The translations under genes were made by a program, and so were the position numbers. The notes beneath the pieces were generated by a model, which did no database searches, was not told where the DNA came from, and saw only the letters and a list, made by a program, of their open reading frames with translations. This document shows, piece by piece, positions 47,232 through 56,096 of a stretch of DNA of 64,000 nucleotides. The DNA is from Methylobacterium sp. (lineage in GTDB: Bacteria > Pseudomonadota > Alphaproteobacteria > Rhizobiales > Beijerinckiaceae): assembly GCA_020252645.1 (NCBI GenBank), contig JADCCN010000002.1:496001-560000 (forward strand), read 5' to 3'. The stretch's first letter is position 1. The number at the start of each line of letters is the position of its first letter.

Positions 47232-48403
47232 GTCTCGACGAGCCCGGTGGAATTGCCGCTGGCCTTGCTGTCGGCCCGGCCATGCGGGAGCGCGAGGTAG
47301 CTTTCGGATTGCATTTCCGTGAGGCGCGAGACGGTGCGGTCGAATTCGAAGGCCTCGTGGCCCAATTCAGCCTTGTAGAGCCTGTCGGGCATCGCCGCCG
47401 CCGAGCAGATCAGCTTCACGTGATGCTCGTAGAGGATGTCGATCAGCGTGATGAAGCGCTTCGCCTCATTGCGCCGCTCGAAAGTGAGGCGCGGGATATT
47501 CTCGAGGATCACCGTGTGGAAATTCCGCGCGATCGCGAGGAAATCCAGCGATCCGAGCGGGCGCGCGCAAAGTTCTTCGAACGTGAACCGGCCGACACCG
47601 CCCGCCGCCCGCTCCACCACCAATTCGCGCCCGCCGAGATCGAAGACCTGCCTCTGCACCCGTGCGCCGGCGGCGAGATCCGCGAAGGCCTGCTCCAGCG
47701 CCTCTTCCGAGGCCATGCCGTCCGGTGCGTGATAGACCTTGCGCCCATGCAGCTTCTCCATCCGGAAATCCGTGCGGGCATCGAGCCGGACGATGTCGAG
47801 CCGGTTCTGGATCAATGTCACGAAGGGCAGGAAGAGCGCACGGTTGAGGCCGTTCTCATAGAGCCGCGCAGGCTCCACATTGGAGGTCGCGACCAGCACC
47901 ACTCCGCGCGCGAACAAAGCCTCGAAAAGCCGGCCGAGGATCATCGCATCGGCGATATCCGTCACGGAGAATTCGTCGAAACAGAGAACCCAGGCTTCTT
48001 CCGCCAGCTGCTCCGCCACCGGAACGATCGGGTCGCCGCCCTTCACCTCGCCGGTTTTCAGTTTCTGGCGATAGGCGTGGATGCGCGCATGCACATCGGC
48101 CATGAAAGCGTGGAAATGCGCCCGCCTCTTGCGCCGCACGCCGAGGCTGTCGTGGAAGAGATCCATCAGCATGGTCTTGCCGCGCCCCACGGAACCCCAC
48201 AGGTAGAGGCCCTTCATCGGCTCCGGCTTTTCCCTGCGCCCGAAAAGCCAGCCGAGCGCGGAACCTTTCCGCGCAAGACGATGGGCTTCCAGCCGTTCGG
48301 CCAACTGGTCGAGCTTCGCAACGATGCGGGCCTGGGCCGGATCGGCCTCGAGGCGGCCTTCCGCGACAAGAGCCTGATAGCGCGCTTTGATCGGACCGGG
48401 CAT
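47228..48403 (-). CDS. zapE: Cell division protein ZapE (AFG1-like ATPase)
   Basis: A 391-residue AAA+ protein of the AFG1/ZapE family, which acts on the Z ring and in protein quality control. Walker A is in LWGSVGRGKTMLMDLF, and the Walker B region is VLCFDEFSVTDIADAM. The ATG at 48403 follows AGGAATTG and gives the usual MPGPIKARYQALV start. In many rhizobia it stands just upstream of mdh; here tetR lies between. Confidence 0.93.
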   Translation of the reverse strand: MPGPIKARYQALVAEGRLEADPAQARIVAKLDQLAERLEAHRLARKGSALGWLFGRREKPEPMKGLYLWGSVGRGKTMLMDLFHDSLGVRRKRRAHFHAFMADVHARIHAYRQKLKTGEVKGGDPIVPVAEQLAEEAWVLCFDEFSVTDIADAMILGRLFEALFARGVVLVATSNVEPARLYENGLNRALFLPFVTLIQNRLDIVRLDARTDFRMEKLHGRKVYHAPDGMASEEALEQAFADLAAGARVQRQVFDLGGRELVVERAAGGVGRFTFEELCARPLGSLDFLAIARNFHTVILENIPRLTFERRNEAKRFITLIDILYEHHVKLICSAAAMPDRLYKAELGHEAFEFDRTVSRLTEMQSESYLALPHGRADSKASGNSTGLVET

Positions 48404-48480
48404 GGCAATTCCTGAGCGAACCGCCTCTAAGACAGAACGCTCGGCGTGCAAAGAGACGAGAGATCAATTGGTCCGCAAGA

Positions 48481-49152
48481 TCATTTGGACATCGAGACCG
48501 GCGCGCCGGAACGGGTGGACACGCCGGAGAAGCTGCCATCGCCCGATTGCCGCAGGCGTGCGACCACCGCGCCTCCGGGTTCATAGAGGATCACTTCCGA
48601 TCCGCTCAGCTCCCAGGCGTTCACGCGCTGCAATTCGGTCGCCCGGCAGCCATTCGTGCCGGCACCATAGAGATCGAGCTTCGGCGCGCTGGAAAGCGTG
48701 ATGCGGCAGCGATTGCCGGCGGCTTCCATCAGCGACCAGTTGCCGGTCACGCTCGTGCGGCTGGGCGCAACGGCGGGAGCGGTGGGCGTGGTCGGTGCCG
48801 TGGCGACGCGTGGCAGGTTGCCCGGCGCGGTGGCCACACCGCTCTGCACGGGCTGCGTACCCGGTGCCGATGGCAGGCCGGTCGTCAGGCTCGGCGAGGG
48901 CGGCGGCGAAAGCGGCGCGGTTCCCGCCACGGTGCCGGAGCCCGGGGGTGGCGGCAGGGTCTGCGTATCTGCGTCATCAAGGCTGGGCGCGGCGGTGAGC
49001 GGCGGGGGCGGCAAAGCCTGAGCGCTCCGCGCCAGCGAGTTGCCGCCGGGCCCGTAACCCCCGAACCTTTGGCTGGCATCGCAGGCGGCCAGCAAGGTCA
49101 GCGGCGCTGCCATCGCCAGCGCGCGGAACAGGAATGGGGCCCTATGCGTCAT
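48481..49152 (-). CDS. Omp19-like lipoprotein with protease-inhibitor domain
   Basis: A 223-residue outer-membrane lipoprotein. The signal peptide ends in a lipobox LLAAC with lipidated Cys24. A long Pro/Ala/Thr-rich linker (about 45-140) leads to a C-terminal AprI/Inh-type beta-barrel domain (about 140-220; TGNWSLMEAAGNRCRITLSS, then WELSGSEVILYEPGG). Brucella Omp19 has this architecture and inhibits proteases. The ATG at 49152 follows GGAGAG and gives the signal peptide. Confidence 0.85.
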   Translation of the reverse strand: MTHRAPFLFRALAMAAPLTLLAACDASQRFGGYGPGGNSLARSAQALPPPPLTAAPSLDDADTQTLPPPPGSGTVAGTAPLSPPPSPSLTTGLPSAPGTQPVQSGVATAPGNLPRVATAPTTPTAPAVAPSRTSVTGNWSLMEAAGNRCRITLSSAPKLDLYGAGTNGCRATELQRVNAWELSGSEVILYEPGGAVVARLRQSGDGSFSGVSTRSGAPVSMSK

Positions 49153-49249
49153 GAAACTCTCCGGAAAGTCTCCGCGCCGGTCTGGAAGCATCGCGGAAAC
49201 CCTCATCTCATCCATTTTCCGATGAAAAAGCTCTCGCCGTTTCAAAGGA

Positions 49250-49296
49250 CGCATTTTCTTCACGCGAACCGGAATCCACTTCGCTCGAAAATGCTC
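49250..49296. repeat. Half copy of the dual-hairpin element
   Basis: A 47-bp unit with terminal inverted repeat GCATTTTC / GAAAATGC and inner stem GCGAA / TTCGC around the GTGGATTCCGG core (minus strand). It lies in the spacer between the divergent Omp19-like gene and the MAPEG gene. Confidence 0.8.
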
Positions 49297-49341
49297 CAAT
49301 CTGGATACCAAATCGTAAAATCAGAAAATCGAGGACAAAAA

Positions 49342-49725
49342 ATGGCTTTTTCATTCTGGATGCTGCTTGTGGCCGGTCTCCTGCCTTACCTCACGGTGGG
49401 CTTCGCGAAATTTTCCGCGCGAGGCTACGACAACAACCATCCCCGCCAATGGGCGGCAGGGTTGCAAGGCCGGCAGGCGCGGGCCTATGCCGCGCACCAG
49501 AACCATTTCGAATTCTTCCCGTTTTTTGCCGCAGCGGTGATCATCGCCGAGATGCGCGCGGGCGGCAGCGGCACTGTGAACCTCCTCGCCCTGACAGCGA
49601 TTGGCGCGCGCATCGCCTATACCATCTGCTATCTCACGGATCGCGCATCCTTGCGATCGATCTGCTGGATGATCGGCATCCTCTGCATCATCGGGCTGTT
49701 CGGCGCCGCAGCCGCCGCAAAATGA
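49342..49725 (+). CDS. MAPEG family membrane protein
   Basis: A 127-residue four-helix membrane protein of the MAPEG superfamily (glutathione S-transferase/eicosanoid-enzyme-like). Signature parts are NHPRQWAAGLQGRQARAYAA, NHFEFFPFFAAAVI and RIAYTICYLTDRASLRS. The ATG follows GAGGA. It is monocistronic, with a terminator after it. The bacterial family has mostly unknown substrates. Confidence 0.88.
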   Translation: MAFSFWMLLVAGLLPYLTVGFAKFSARGYDNNHPRQWAAGLQGRQARAYAAHQNHFEFFPFFAAAVIIAEMRAGGSGTVNLLALTAIGARIAYTICYLTDRASLRSICWMIGILCIIGLFGAAAAAK

Positions 49726-49747
49726 AAAGCCGCCCGATGGCGGCTTT
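49726..49747. terminator. Bidirectional terminator between MAPEG gene and sdhB
   Basis: Perfect 9-bp stem AAAGCCGCC / GGCGGCTTT with a CGAT loop. On the minus strand it is followed by a T-rich run, so it should end the sdh transcript; on the plus strand it ends the MAPEG transcript. Confidence 0.8.
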
Positions 49748-49772
49748 CGCATCCATGGGCGATTCGCGCCGG

Positions 49773-50567
49773 TCAGAACTGGCGCGCCACCATCATCTTC
49801 TTGATCTCTGCGATGGCCTTGGCCGGGTTGAGACCCTTCGGGCAGGCATTCGAGCAGTTCATGATGGTGTGGCAGCGATAAAGCCGGAAGGGATCTTCTA
49901 GATTGTCGAGCCGCTCGCCGGTGGCTTCGTCGCGGCTGTCGATGAGCCAGCGATAGGCCTGTAGCAATGCCGCCGGGCCGAGATAGCGGTCGCCGTTCCA
50001 CCAATAGCTGGGGCAGGAGGTGGAGCAGCAGGCGCAGAGGATGCACTCATAAAGCCCGTCAAGCTTCTCCCGATCGACCGGCGCCTGCTTCCACTCGCCT
50101 TCCGGTGCCGGAGTCGCGGTCTTGAGCCAGGGCTCGATCGAGGCGTGCTGCGCGTAGAAGCGGGTGAGATCCGGCACGAGATCCTTCACAACCGGCATGT
50201 GCGGCAACGGATAGATGCGCACGGGACCCTTGATCTCGTCCATGCCGCGCGTGCAGGCGAGCGTGTTCGCGCCGTCGATGTTCATCGCGCAGGAGCCGCA
50301 GATGCCCTCGCGGCAGGAGCGGCGGAAGGTGAGCGTGGGGTCGATCTTGTTCTTGATCCAGATGATCGCGTCGAGCACCATCGGGCCGCAATCGTCGAGA
50401 TCGACAAAATACGTGTCGATGCGCGGATTGCTCTCGCCATCGGGGTCCCAGCGATAGATGCGGAACTCGCGCAGGTTGTTGGCAAGCTTTCCGTCAGCAC
50501 CTTGCGGCTTCGGCCAGGTCTTGCCCTCGGTCAGGCGGGAATTCTTGGGAAGTTGGAACTGGGCCAT
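49773..50567 (-). CDS. sdhB: Succinate dehydrogenase iron-sulfur subunit
   Basis: A 264-residue electron-transfer subunit of complex II. The [2Fe-2S] ligands are Cys85, Cys90, Cys93 and Cys105; the [4Fe-4S]/[3Fe-4S] ligands lie in [13 protein letters not shown] (175-186) and [14 protein letters not shown] (232-245). Last gene of sdhCDAB, ten bases after sdhA. Confidence 0.98.
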   Translation of the reverse strand: MAQFQLPKNSRLTEGKTWPKPQGADGKLANNLREFRIYRWDPDGESNPRIDTYFVDLDDCGPMVLDAIIWIKNKIDPTLTFRRSCREGICGSCAMNIDGANTLACTRGMDEIKGPVRIYPLPHMPVVKDLVPDLTRFYAQHASIEPWLKTATPAPEGEWKQAPVDREKLDGLYECILCACCSTSCPSYWWNGDRYLGPAALLQAYRWLIDSRDEATGERLDNLEDPFRLYRCHTIMNCSNACPKGLNPAKAIAEIKKMMVARQF

Positions 50568-50577
50568 TGCAGGCTCC

Positions 50578-52416
50578 TCAATATACGCGCTGCTTCGGCG
50601 GAATGGTCTGCACGTCGTTCGACATGGTGTAGGAATGCACCGGGCGATAATCGATCGTCACCGAGCGCTTGTTCTCATCCATCCAGGCGAGCGTGTGCTT
50701 CATCCAGGTCTTGTCGTCGCGATCCGGGAAATCCTCACGGGCATGGGCGCCGCGCGATTCCGTGCGGTTCACGGCCGAATCCATCGTCACGACGGCCTGA
50801 ACGATCAGGTTGTCGAATTCCAGCGTTTCGAGCAGGTCGGAGTTCCACACAAGGCTGCGATCGGTGACCTTGATGTCCTCGATGCCCTTCCAGATGTCGT
50901 GGATCAGCTTCGAGCCCTCTTCCAGCGTCTCGCCGGTGCGGTAGACCGCGCAATTCGCCTGCATGGTCTTCTGCATCCTGAGGCGAAGCTCGGCGGTCGA
51001 GGTGCCGCCATTGGCATAGCGGTAATGATCGAGGCGGCCGAGCGAGAGATCGGCCGAACTTGCCGGGAGTTCCGGCTGCTTCGCACCCGCCGTCACCAGT
51101 TCGGCGGCACGCAGGCCGGCCGCGCGGCCGAACACCACGAGGTCGATCAGCGAATTCGAGCCGAGGCGGTTCGCGCCATGCACCGACACGCAGGCCGCTT
51201 CGCCCACGGCCATGAGGCCCGGAACGATGGTATCCGGGTTGCCGCCCTTCATGGTGACGACTTCGCCGTGATAGTTCGTCTGGATGCCGCCCATGTTGTA
51301 GTGCACGGTCGGCAGAACCGGGATCGGCTCCTTCGTCACGTCCACGCCCGCGAAAATCTTGGCGCTTTCCGAAATGCCGGGCAGGCGGGCATGGAGGATC
51401 GCGGGGTCGAGATGCTCCAGATGCAGGTGGATGTGGTCGCCGCTCTTGCCGACGCCGCGGCCCTCGCGGATTTCCATGGTCATCGCACGCGACACCATGT
51501 CACGCGGGGCGAGATCCTTCACGGAAGGCGCATAGCGCTCCATGAAGCGCTCGCCGCCGGCATTGGTGAGGTAACCGCCCTCGCCGCGGGCGCCCTCGGT
51601 GATGAGGCAGCCCGCGCCGTAGATGCCTGTGGGATGGAACTGCACGAATTCCATATCCTGCAGCGGCAGGCCGGCGCGCAGAACCATCGCATTGCCGTCT
51701 CCCGTGCAGGTATGCGCCGAGGTAGCCGAGAAATAGGCGCGGCCATAGCCGCCGGTCGCGAGAATGCAGAGTTGCGAGCGGAAGCGATGGATCGTGCCGT
51801 CATCCATCTTCATGGCGACGACGCCGCGGCACACGCCTTCCTGATCCATGATCAGGTCGATGGCGAAATACTCGATGAAGAACTCGGTCGAATTCCGCAA
51901 GGCCTGGCCATAGAGCGTATGGAGAATGGCGTGGCCGGTGCGGTCAGCCGCGGCACAGGTGCGCTGGGCCGGCGGGCCGTTGCCGTAATCCGTGGTCATC
52001 CCGCCGAAGGGGCGCTGGTAGATCCTGCCCTCTTCCGTGCGCGAGAAGGGAACGCCCCAATGCTCGAGCTCATAAACCGCCGCCGGCGCGTTGCGGCAGA
52101 GATATTCGATGGCATCCTGGTCGCCCAGCCAGTCCGACCCCTTCACGGTGTCATACATGTGCCATTTCCACTCATCCGGCCCCATATTGCCAAGCGCCGC
52201 GGCCACGCCGCCCTGCGCCGCAACCGTATGCGAGCGGGTGGGGAAAACCTTGGTGATGCAGGCTGTGCGCAGGCCCGCCTGCGAACAGCCGACCGTGGCG
52301 CGCAAGCCCGCGCCGCCCGCGCCCACCACCACCACGTCGAAACTGTGATCGGTGACCGGATATGCGCGTCCGTTGATCTCGAACGTGCCCCTCGCTTTCG
52401 CGTCCTTCGTTGCCAT
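50578..52416 (-). CDS. sdhA: Succinate dehydrogenase flavoprotein subunit
   Basis: A 612-residue catalytic subunit with covalently bound FAD at His63 ([11 protein letters not shown]) after the GAGGAGLRA dinucleotide motif. Further active-site stretches are [19 protein letters not shown] and [19 protein letters not shown]. The ATG at 52416 follows an AGGGA site and gives the family N-terminus. Follows sdhD by 37 bp. Confidence 0.98.
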   Translation of the reverse strand: MATKDAKARGTFEINGRAYPVTDHSFDVVVVGAGGAGLRATVGCSQAGLRTACITKVFPTRSHTVAAQGGVAAALGNMGPDEWKWHMYDTVKGSDWLGDQDAIEYLCRNAPAAVYELEHWGVPFSRTEEGRIYQRPFGGMTTDYGNGPPAQRTCAAADRTGHAILHTLYGQALRNSTEFFIEYFAIDLIMDQEGVCRGVVAMKMDDGTIHRFRSQLCILATGGYGRAYFSATSAHTCTGDGNAMVLRAGLPLQDMEFVQFHPTGIYGAGCLITEGARGEGGYLTNAGGERFMERYAPSVKDLAPRDMVSRAMTMEIREGRGVGKSGDHIHLHLEHLDPAILHARLPGISESAKIFAGVDVTKEPIPVLPTVHYNMGGIQTNYHGEVVTMKGGNPDTIVPGLMAVGEAACVSVHGANRLGSNSLIDLVVFGRAAGLRAAELVTAGAKQPELPASSADLSLGRLDHYRYANGGTSTAELRLRMQKTMQANCAVYRTGETLEEGSKLIHDIWKGIEDIKVTDRSLVWNSDLLETLEFDNLIVQAVVTMDSAVNRTESRGAHAREDFPDRDDKTWMKHTLAWMDENKRSVTIDYRPVHSYTMSNDVQTIPPKQRVY

Positions 52417-52453
52417 GAAACAGGTTCCCTGCCGTGAATTCGAAACGAGCCGC

Positions 52454-52849
52454 TCAGCCGCCAAAGCCGATGCGGAGGATGGCGTAGATGGAGGCGAGCC
52501 CCATCAGCACCGCGAAAAAGGTGTTGAGGAGGATGAGCGCGATCTTCCTGCCCTCCTCATGGACGTAATCCTCGATGATGACCTGCATGCCGAGCCGCAT
52601 ATGCACGAAGGCCGAGACGAGGAAGGCGATCAGCAGGATGCCAACGAGCGGATGAGCGACCAGCGCGCGGGCGCCTGCATAATCGAGCTTCGCGAGCATC
52701 AGCACGATCACCACCACCGCGAAAGTCAGCGGGATATTCGCGACCGCCGTCAGGCGCTGCAGCCAGAAATGGCCGGTGCCGGATTTCGCAGCGCCAAGGC
52801 CACGAACACGGGCGAGCGGGGTGCGGATGGAATTCGGATCATGCGACAT
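52454..52849 (-). CDS. sdhD: Succinate dehydrogenase membrane anchor subunit
   Basis: A 131-residue three-helix anchor that helps form the quinone and heme sites. Typical segments are [20 protein letters not shown] and [20 protein letters not shown], the latter with the heme/quinone-site histidine. Follows sdhC by 12 bp. Confidence 0.93.
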   Translation of the reverse strand: MSHDPNSIRTPLARVRGLGAAKSGTGHFWLQRLTAVANIPLTFAVVVIVLMLAKLDYAGARALVAHPLVGILLIAFLVSAFVHMRLGMQVIIEDYVHEEGRKIALILLNTFFAVLMGLASIYAILRIGFGG

Positions 52850-52861
52850 GGTTCATCCCCC

Positions 52862-53254
52862 TCAGCGCATCAGCACCATTGCCCAGACGAGCACCGTAAG
52901 GCCAACCGAGCCGATGATGGTCGCCCAGCCGAGCTTCATCCGGGCTTCGCGCCCGAACATGGCACCCGTATCCCAGATGAGATGGCGCAGGCCGCCGAGC
53001 ATGTGGTGGAAGAGCGCCCATGTGTAGCCGAACAGCACGAGCTTCCCGATCCAGGAACCATAGATCGCCTGAACATTTCCGTAGGCGTCCTTCCCCGCTG
53101 CCAGAGCCACAAGGAGCGCGACCACCAGAAGCGTGCCGAAGAACAAAGCCGCGCCGGTGACACGATGCAGGATGGACATCACCATCGTGATCGACGGCTT
53201 GTAGATCTGGAGATGGGGCGAAAGCGGGCGCTGGGCCGGGGAGGTGCGCGGCAT
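52862..53254 (-). CDS. sdhC: Succinate dehydrogenase cytochrome b556 subunit
   Basis: A 130-residue anchor with three membrane helices. RPLSPHLQIYKPSITMVMSI begins the family signature, followed by LHRVTGAAL, and the heme-ligand region is LFHHMLGGLRHLIWD (His83/His84). The ATG at 53254 gives the usual N-terminus. First gene of the operon; the 125 bp before it must hold the promoter, which I cannot pin down. Confidence 0.95.
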   Translation of the reverse strand: MPRTSPAQRPLSPHLQIYKPSITMVMSILHRVTGAALFFGTLLVVALLVALAAGKDAYGNVQAIYGSWIGKLVLFGYTWALFHHMLGGLRHLIWDTGAMFGREARMKLGWATIIGSVGLTVLVWAMVLMR

Positions 53255-53379
53255 CGGGTTTTCCAAGTCTGGACTTCGTATCGTGACACAAAGACGTTGC
53301 GAAAACGGAACAAGGGGGTCCGTTAGCGAAAACTCCGCCGCATCGCAACACGTGAGCCGCACAACCTTGGTCGGAACCC

Positions 53380-53718
53380 TCAGCTTTGCAGCACCACGCC
53401 CCGGCGCGCCAGCCTTTCTCGCATATCCTGATACGCCGCTTGAAAGCGAATCGTCTTGAGGCGCGAGGTCGCACCCGCAACCACTTTCATCGCGCGGCCG
53501 GCATCGCCGAGTTCGCGGGCGAGCAGGGTTTCGAGCGCCGCATTCGCCGCACCATTCTGAAGGATGGCCCGCACCCGCGCCGCCGGCACCATCCGCCCGT
53601 CCGACAGGGCCTGCCGGCCATCAAGCGCATCTCGCCCGCCCCTGGGTGTCAGGCGGACGAGCAGCAATCTTGTGTCTCCTTCCGCATGCATAAACCCGGC
53701 GCGTGCGGGCTCGTTCAC
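53380..53718 (-). CDS. DUF167 (YggU-like) protein
   Basis: A 112-residue protein with the DUF167 pattern LLVRLTPRGGRDALDG, then VPAARVRAILQNGAANAALE and VAGATSRLKTIRF. I chose a GTG at 53718 that overlaps the P460 stop by four bases, because the resulting start (MNEPARAG...) aligns with relatives; the ATG at 53691 would give 103 residues. The function is unknown, although it is widely conserved. Confidence 0.85.
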   Translation of the reverse strand: MNEPARAGFMHAEGDTRLLLVRLTPRGGRDALDGRQALSDGRMVPAARVRAILQNGAANAALETLLARELGDAGRAMKVVAGATSRLKTIRFQAAYQDMRERLARRGVVLQS

Positions 53719-54263
53719 TTCTTCAGGTCGTAGATCTTCTGGCCCGAGAAGGTGAAATCGAGGTTCTTCTGCGGCAGATGGCACGCGTAGCAGGAATCGA
53801 GCTTGATGGGGTTCGGCGCGCCATCCGGCTTGAAGGAAGCATATTCCCAATCGCCGTTATCCTGGTCGGCGGGGAAGAGGTTGGTCTCGCCCCATCCTGC
53901 GCGCTTCTCCATGACCGCGATGGCCCGCAGGCGCTGCGTCGGCAGGAGCCGGCCATCCGCACCCTTGAGCGGCGCACCGCCTGCTTCCAGAGCGATATCG
54001 CGGTCGGCCATCACCAGAATCGTTCCCTCCGGGAATGGTTCGCCCGGTTTCACCGCGGCCAGGGCTTGCGGGTTGATGTAGAGATAGCGGACGATCTTCC
54101 GGTCCGGCTTGTCGATCTTGTCGTAAAGGCGGAAGGTCTTTTCGAAATCGGTCGGGTAAGCAACCCGCGTGAATGTGGCATCGCCCGCGTTCTGCGCCTG
54201 TCCCGGCATTGCCAGAAAACCCAACATGGCCGCGACGCACGCGGCATTCCCCTTGCGGATCAT
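53715..54263 (-). CDS. Cytochrome P460 family protein
   Basis: A 182-residue periplasmic c-type heme protein. A signal peptide covers residues 1-23 and the heme-attachment motif is Cys158-Y-A-Cys161-His162 near the C-terminus, as in the P460 fold. Relatives oxidise hydroxylamine or detoxify nitrogen oxides, but many have no known role. The ATG at 54263 follows AGGAGGGG, a very strong ribosome site. It stands between yggT and the DUF167 gene, which it overlaps by four bases. Confidence 0.88.
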   Translation of the reverse strand: MIRKGNAACVAAMLGFLAMPGQAQNAGDATFTRVAYPTDFEKTFRLYDKIDKPDRKIVRYLYINPQALAAVKPGEPFPEGTILVMADRDIALEAGGAPLKGADGRLLPTQRLRAIAVMEKRAGWGETNLFPADQDNGDWEYASFKPDGAPNPIKLDSCYACHLPQKNLDFTFSGQKIYDLKK

Positions 54264-54344
54264 GCACCCCTCCTTCCGTTTGGTGAGGCAGAGAGTGACT
54301 GAGGCCCGCGGGCTGCGCAAGCCCCGGAAGCCGCGCCGGCTGCC

Positions 54345-54620
54345 TCAGAACACCCAATGCACAAGGCGCATCAGGAACAGCAGGCCGATGATGAGCACCA
54401 TCGGCGAGATGTCCACCGGGCCAAGATTCGGCATGCGCCGGCGGATGGGCGCCAGCACGGGCTCCGTCACGCGATACAGGAACTCGCCGATCGACGAGAC
54501 AAGCGGCTGGCGGGCATTCACGATGCCGAAGCCGATCAGGAGGCTGAGCACGGCCTGCGCGACCACCATCCAGATGTAGAGAGAGACGACGGTATCGAAA
54601 AGCCAGAGCAACGGATTCAT
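54345..54620 (-). CDS. YggT family membrane protein
   Basis: A 91-residue protein with two membrane segments: an N-terminal one (WLFDTVVSLYIWMVVAQAVL) and a C-terminal one (VLIIGLLFLMRLVHWVF), and between them the YggT motif RVTEPVLAPIRRRMPNLGPV. The family is linked to cell-shape and osmotic tolerance but lacks a firm role. First gene of yggT-P460-DUF167. The frame stays open upstream but without resemblance to the family. Confidence 0.9.
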   Translation of the reverse strand: MNPLLWLFDTVVSLYIWMVVAQAVLSLLIGFGIVNARQPLVSSIGEFLYRVTEPVLAPIRRRMPNLGPVDISPMVLIIGLLFLMRLVHWVF

Positions 54621-54818
54621 CGAGAAGGCCCCAAACAGATATCCGACCCGGAAATCGCTTCCGGGCAAAGAGTGGCGCAAACCCCGCGTCACGCCACTAC
54701 CTCTATCCGAGGCGAGCATAGCCGGGCAAGCCCGGCGGAGGCCGGCAAGTTGCGCAGCAGCACGAATTGCCCGTTGACTTCGCCGAGAAGTTCCGCGAAG
54801 AACCGGCCACCCTGAAAC

Positions 54819-54894
<76 letters not shown>

Positions 54895-55083
54895 TTTCCT
54901 TTTCCTCGCGTGAAAGGCTCGAAACCCGCCCGGCGGGTGCGCCGATTTGTCTCGGCTCGCCCGCGCATGGCACAGGGTTCTCAAGCCGTCCGGCCGGCCG
55001 AAAGGAATTCCTGCACCTGCCGAGCATGTGATTCCCCGCCGGGGCGCCTGGCGTGCTCCCTCGCGCGGAGCAGAGCGATCAGT

Positions 55084-55188
55084 AGAGCATTTTATCGATC
55101 AAACGGATACCGGTTGATCGAAGAAAATACGATCCATAACAAGAACAGAGATCGGACGGCCTGATTCAATCAGATCGAAAACCGCTCT
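55084..55188 (+). repeat. Dual-hairpin element, copy 6
   Basis: A 105-bp element. Hairpin 1 has CGATCA / TGATCG around the AACGGATACCGGT loop; hairpin 2 has CTGAT / ATCAG around TCA (TTCAATC loop core). TA on both sides; joined to copy 7 by a shared TCTAGA. Confidence 0.88.
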
Positions 55189-55290
55189 AGAGCATGCTGT
55201 GAAAAAGTGGAATCCGGTTTTTCACAAAAAAGCATGCGATAATAATGAGAGAAGAGCATGATGTGCTTCCGTCTGAACACATCATGCTCT
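55189..55290 (+). repeat. Dual-hairpin element, copy 7
   Basis: A 102-bp element nearly identical to copies 1 and 2, with hairpin 1 stem GTGAAAAA / TTTTTCAC and hairpin 2 stem GAGCATGATGTG / CACATCATGCTC. TA at both ends. The 107 bases after it, before the end of pgl, show nothing. Confidence 0.9.
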
Positions 55291-55397
55291 AGTGCCGAAG
55301 TAATGAAATTTCCTCACGCGAGCGGTGCAAAAAAACCTGAAAACAGTCATCTGCACACGATCATAAGGCCTCATGTCATCTCTCGATCACAAGGCAC

Positions 55398-56087
55398 TCA
55401 CGAGTTTTCAGAGATGAATACATGCAATCGCCTGTGTTTGGCGAGAAGCAGCGTCACCGGCTTGTCGCCGAGACGCAAAGCCTCCGCGAAAACTGTCCGT
55501 TTTGCTTTTCCGGAGAAAAGAAGACCGGCCTCGCCTGCTTCGCGCAGCGCCATCGCCGAAAGGGAAATCCGGGGTTCGAGCGCCATGGGAAAGGCGGGCA
55601 CGACGCAAGGCTCATGCGGATCGGGTCGCGCCTGCGGCTCGCCGGGGAAGAGCGAGGCGATATGCCCATCCTCGCCCATGCCGCAGACCACGACAGCGAA
55701 AGGCAGCAGCCGAGCCACCCGGTCCGCCAGCTGCCGCGCAAGAGCCTCCGGCGACAGGCCGGGCTCATCGCTCGCGAAGGAGAGCCATTCCGCGCCGGCC
55801 CGAAGCGCGGGATCCAGCGCCGCGCGCATCATCCGCTCGTTGGAGCGGGGGTGATCGGCGGGCACGAAACGCTCGTCCGTGGGCAGCAGCGTGATGCGCC
55901 TCCAGGGCAAGTCCTGCTTTGCGAGCGCCATGAGGAACAGCCCGGGCGTCGAGCCGCCCGGAAGCGCGACGCTCGCGCGCTGCTGCTGTCCGAGAGCCGC
56001 CAGAAGCCTGGCCGCCACCCAATGTGCCAGCGCCTGCGAGGCGCCCGCGAGATCGGCATGAAGATGCAGAATGGGGCGCCGGCTCAT
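55398..56087 (-). CDS. pgl: 6-phosphogluconolactonase
   Basis: A 229-residue enzyme that opens 6-phosphogluconolactone after Zwf. Motifs are VALPGGSTPGLFLMALA (phosphate loop), LLPTDERFVPADHPRSNERM and VVCGMGEDGHIASLFPG, all of the SugP/NagB-like fold. It lies nine bases after zwf in hexR-zwf-pgl. The edd and eda genes of the Entner-Doudoroff branch are not in the window. Confidence 0.94.
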   Translation of the reverse strand: MSRRPILHLHADLAGASQALAHWVAARLLAALGQQQRASVALPGGSTPGLFLMALAKQDLPWRRITLLPTDERFVPADHPRSNERMMRAALDPALRAGAEWLSFASDEPGLSPEALARQLADRVARLLPFAVVVCGMGEDGHIASLFPGEPQARPDPHEPCVVPAFPMALEPRISLSAMALREAGEAGLLFSGKAKRTVFAEALRLGDKPVTLLLAKHRRLHVFISENS

Positions 56088-56096
56088 GGCGAAGGC

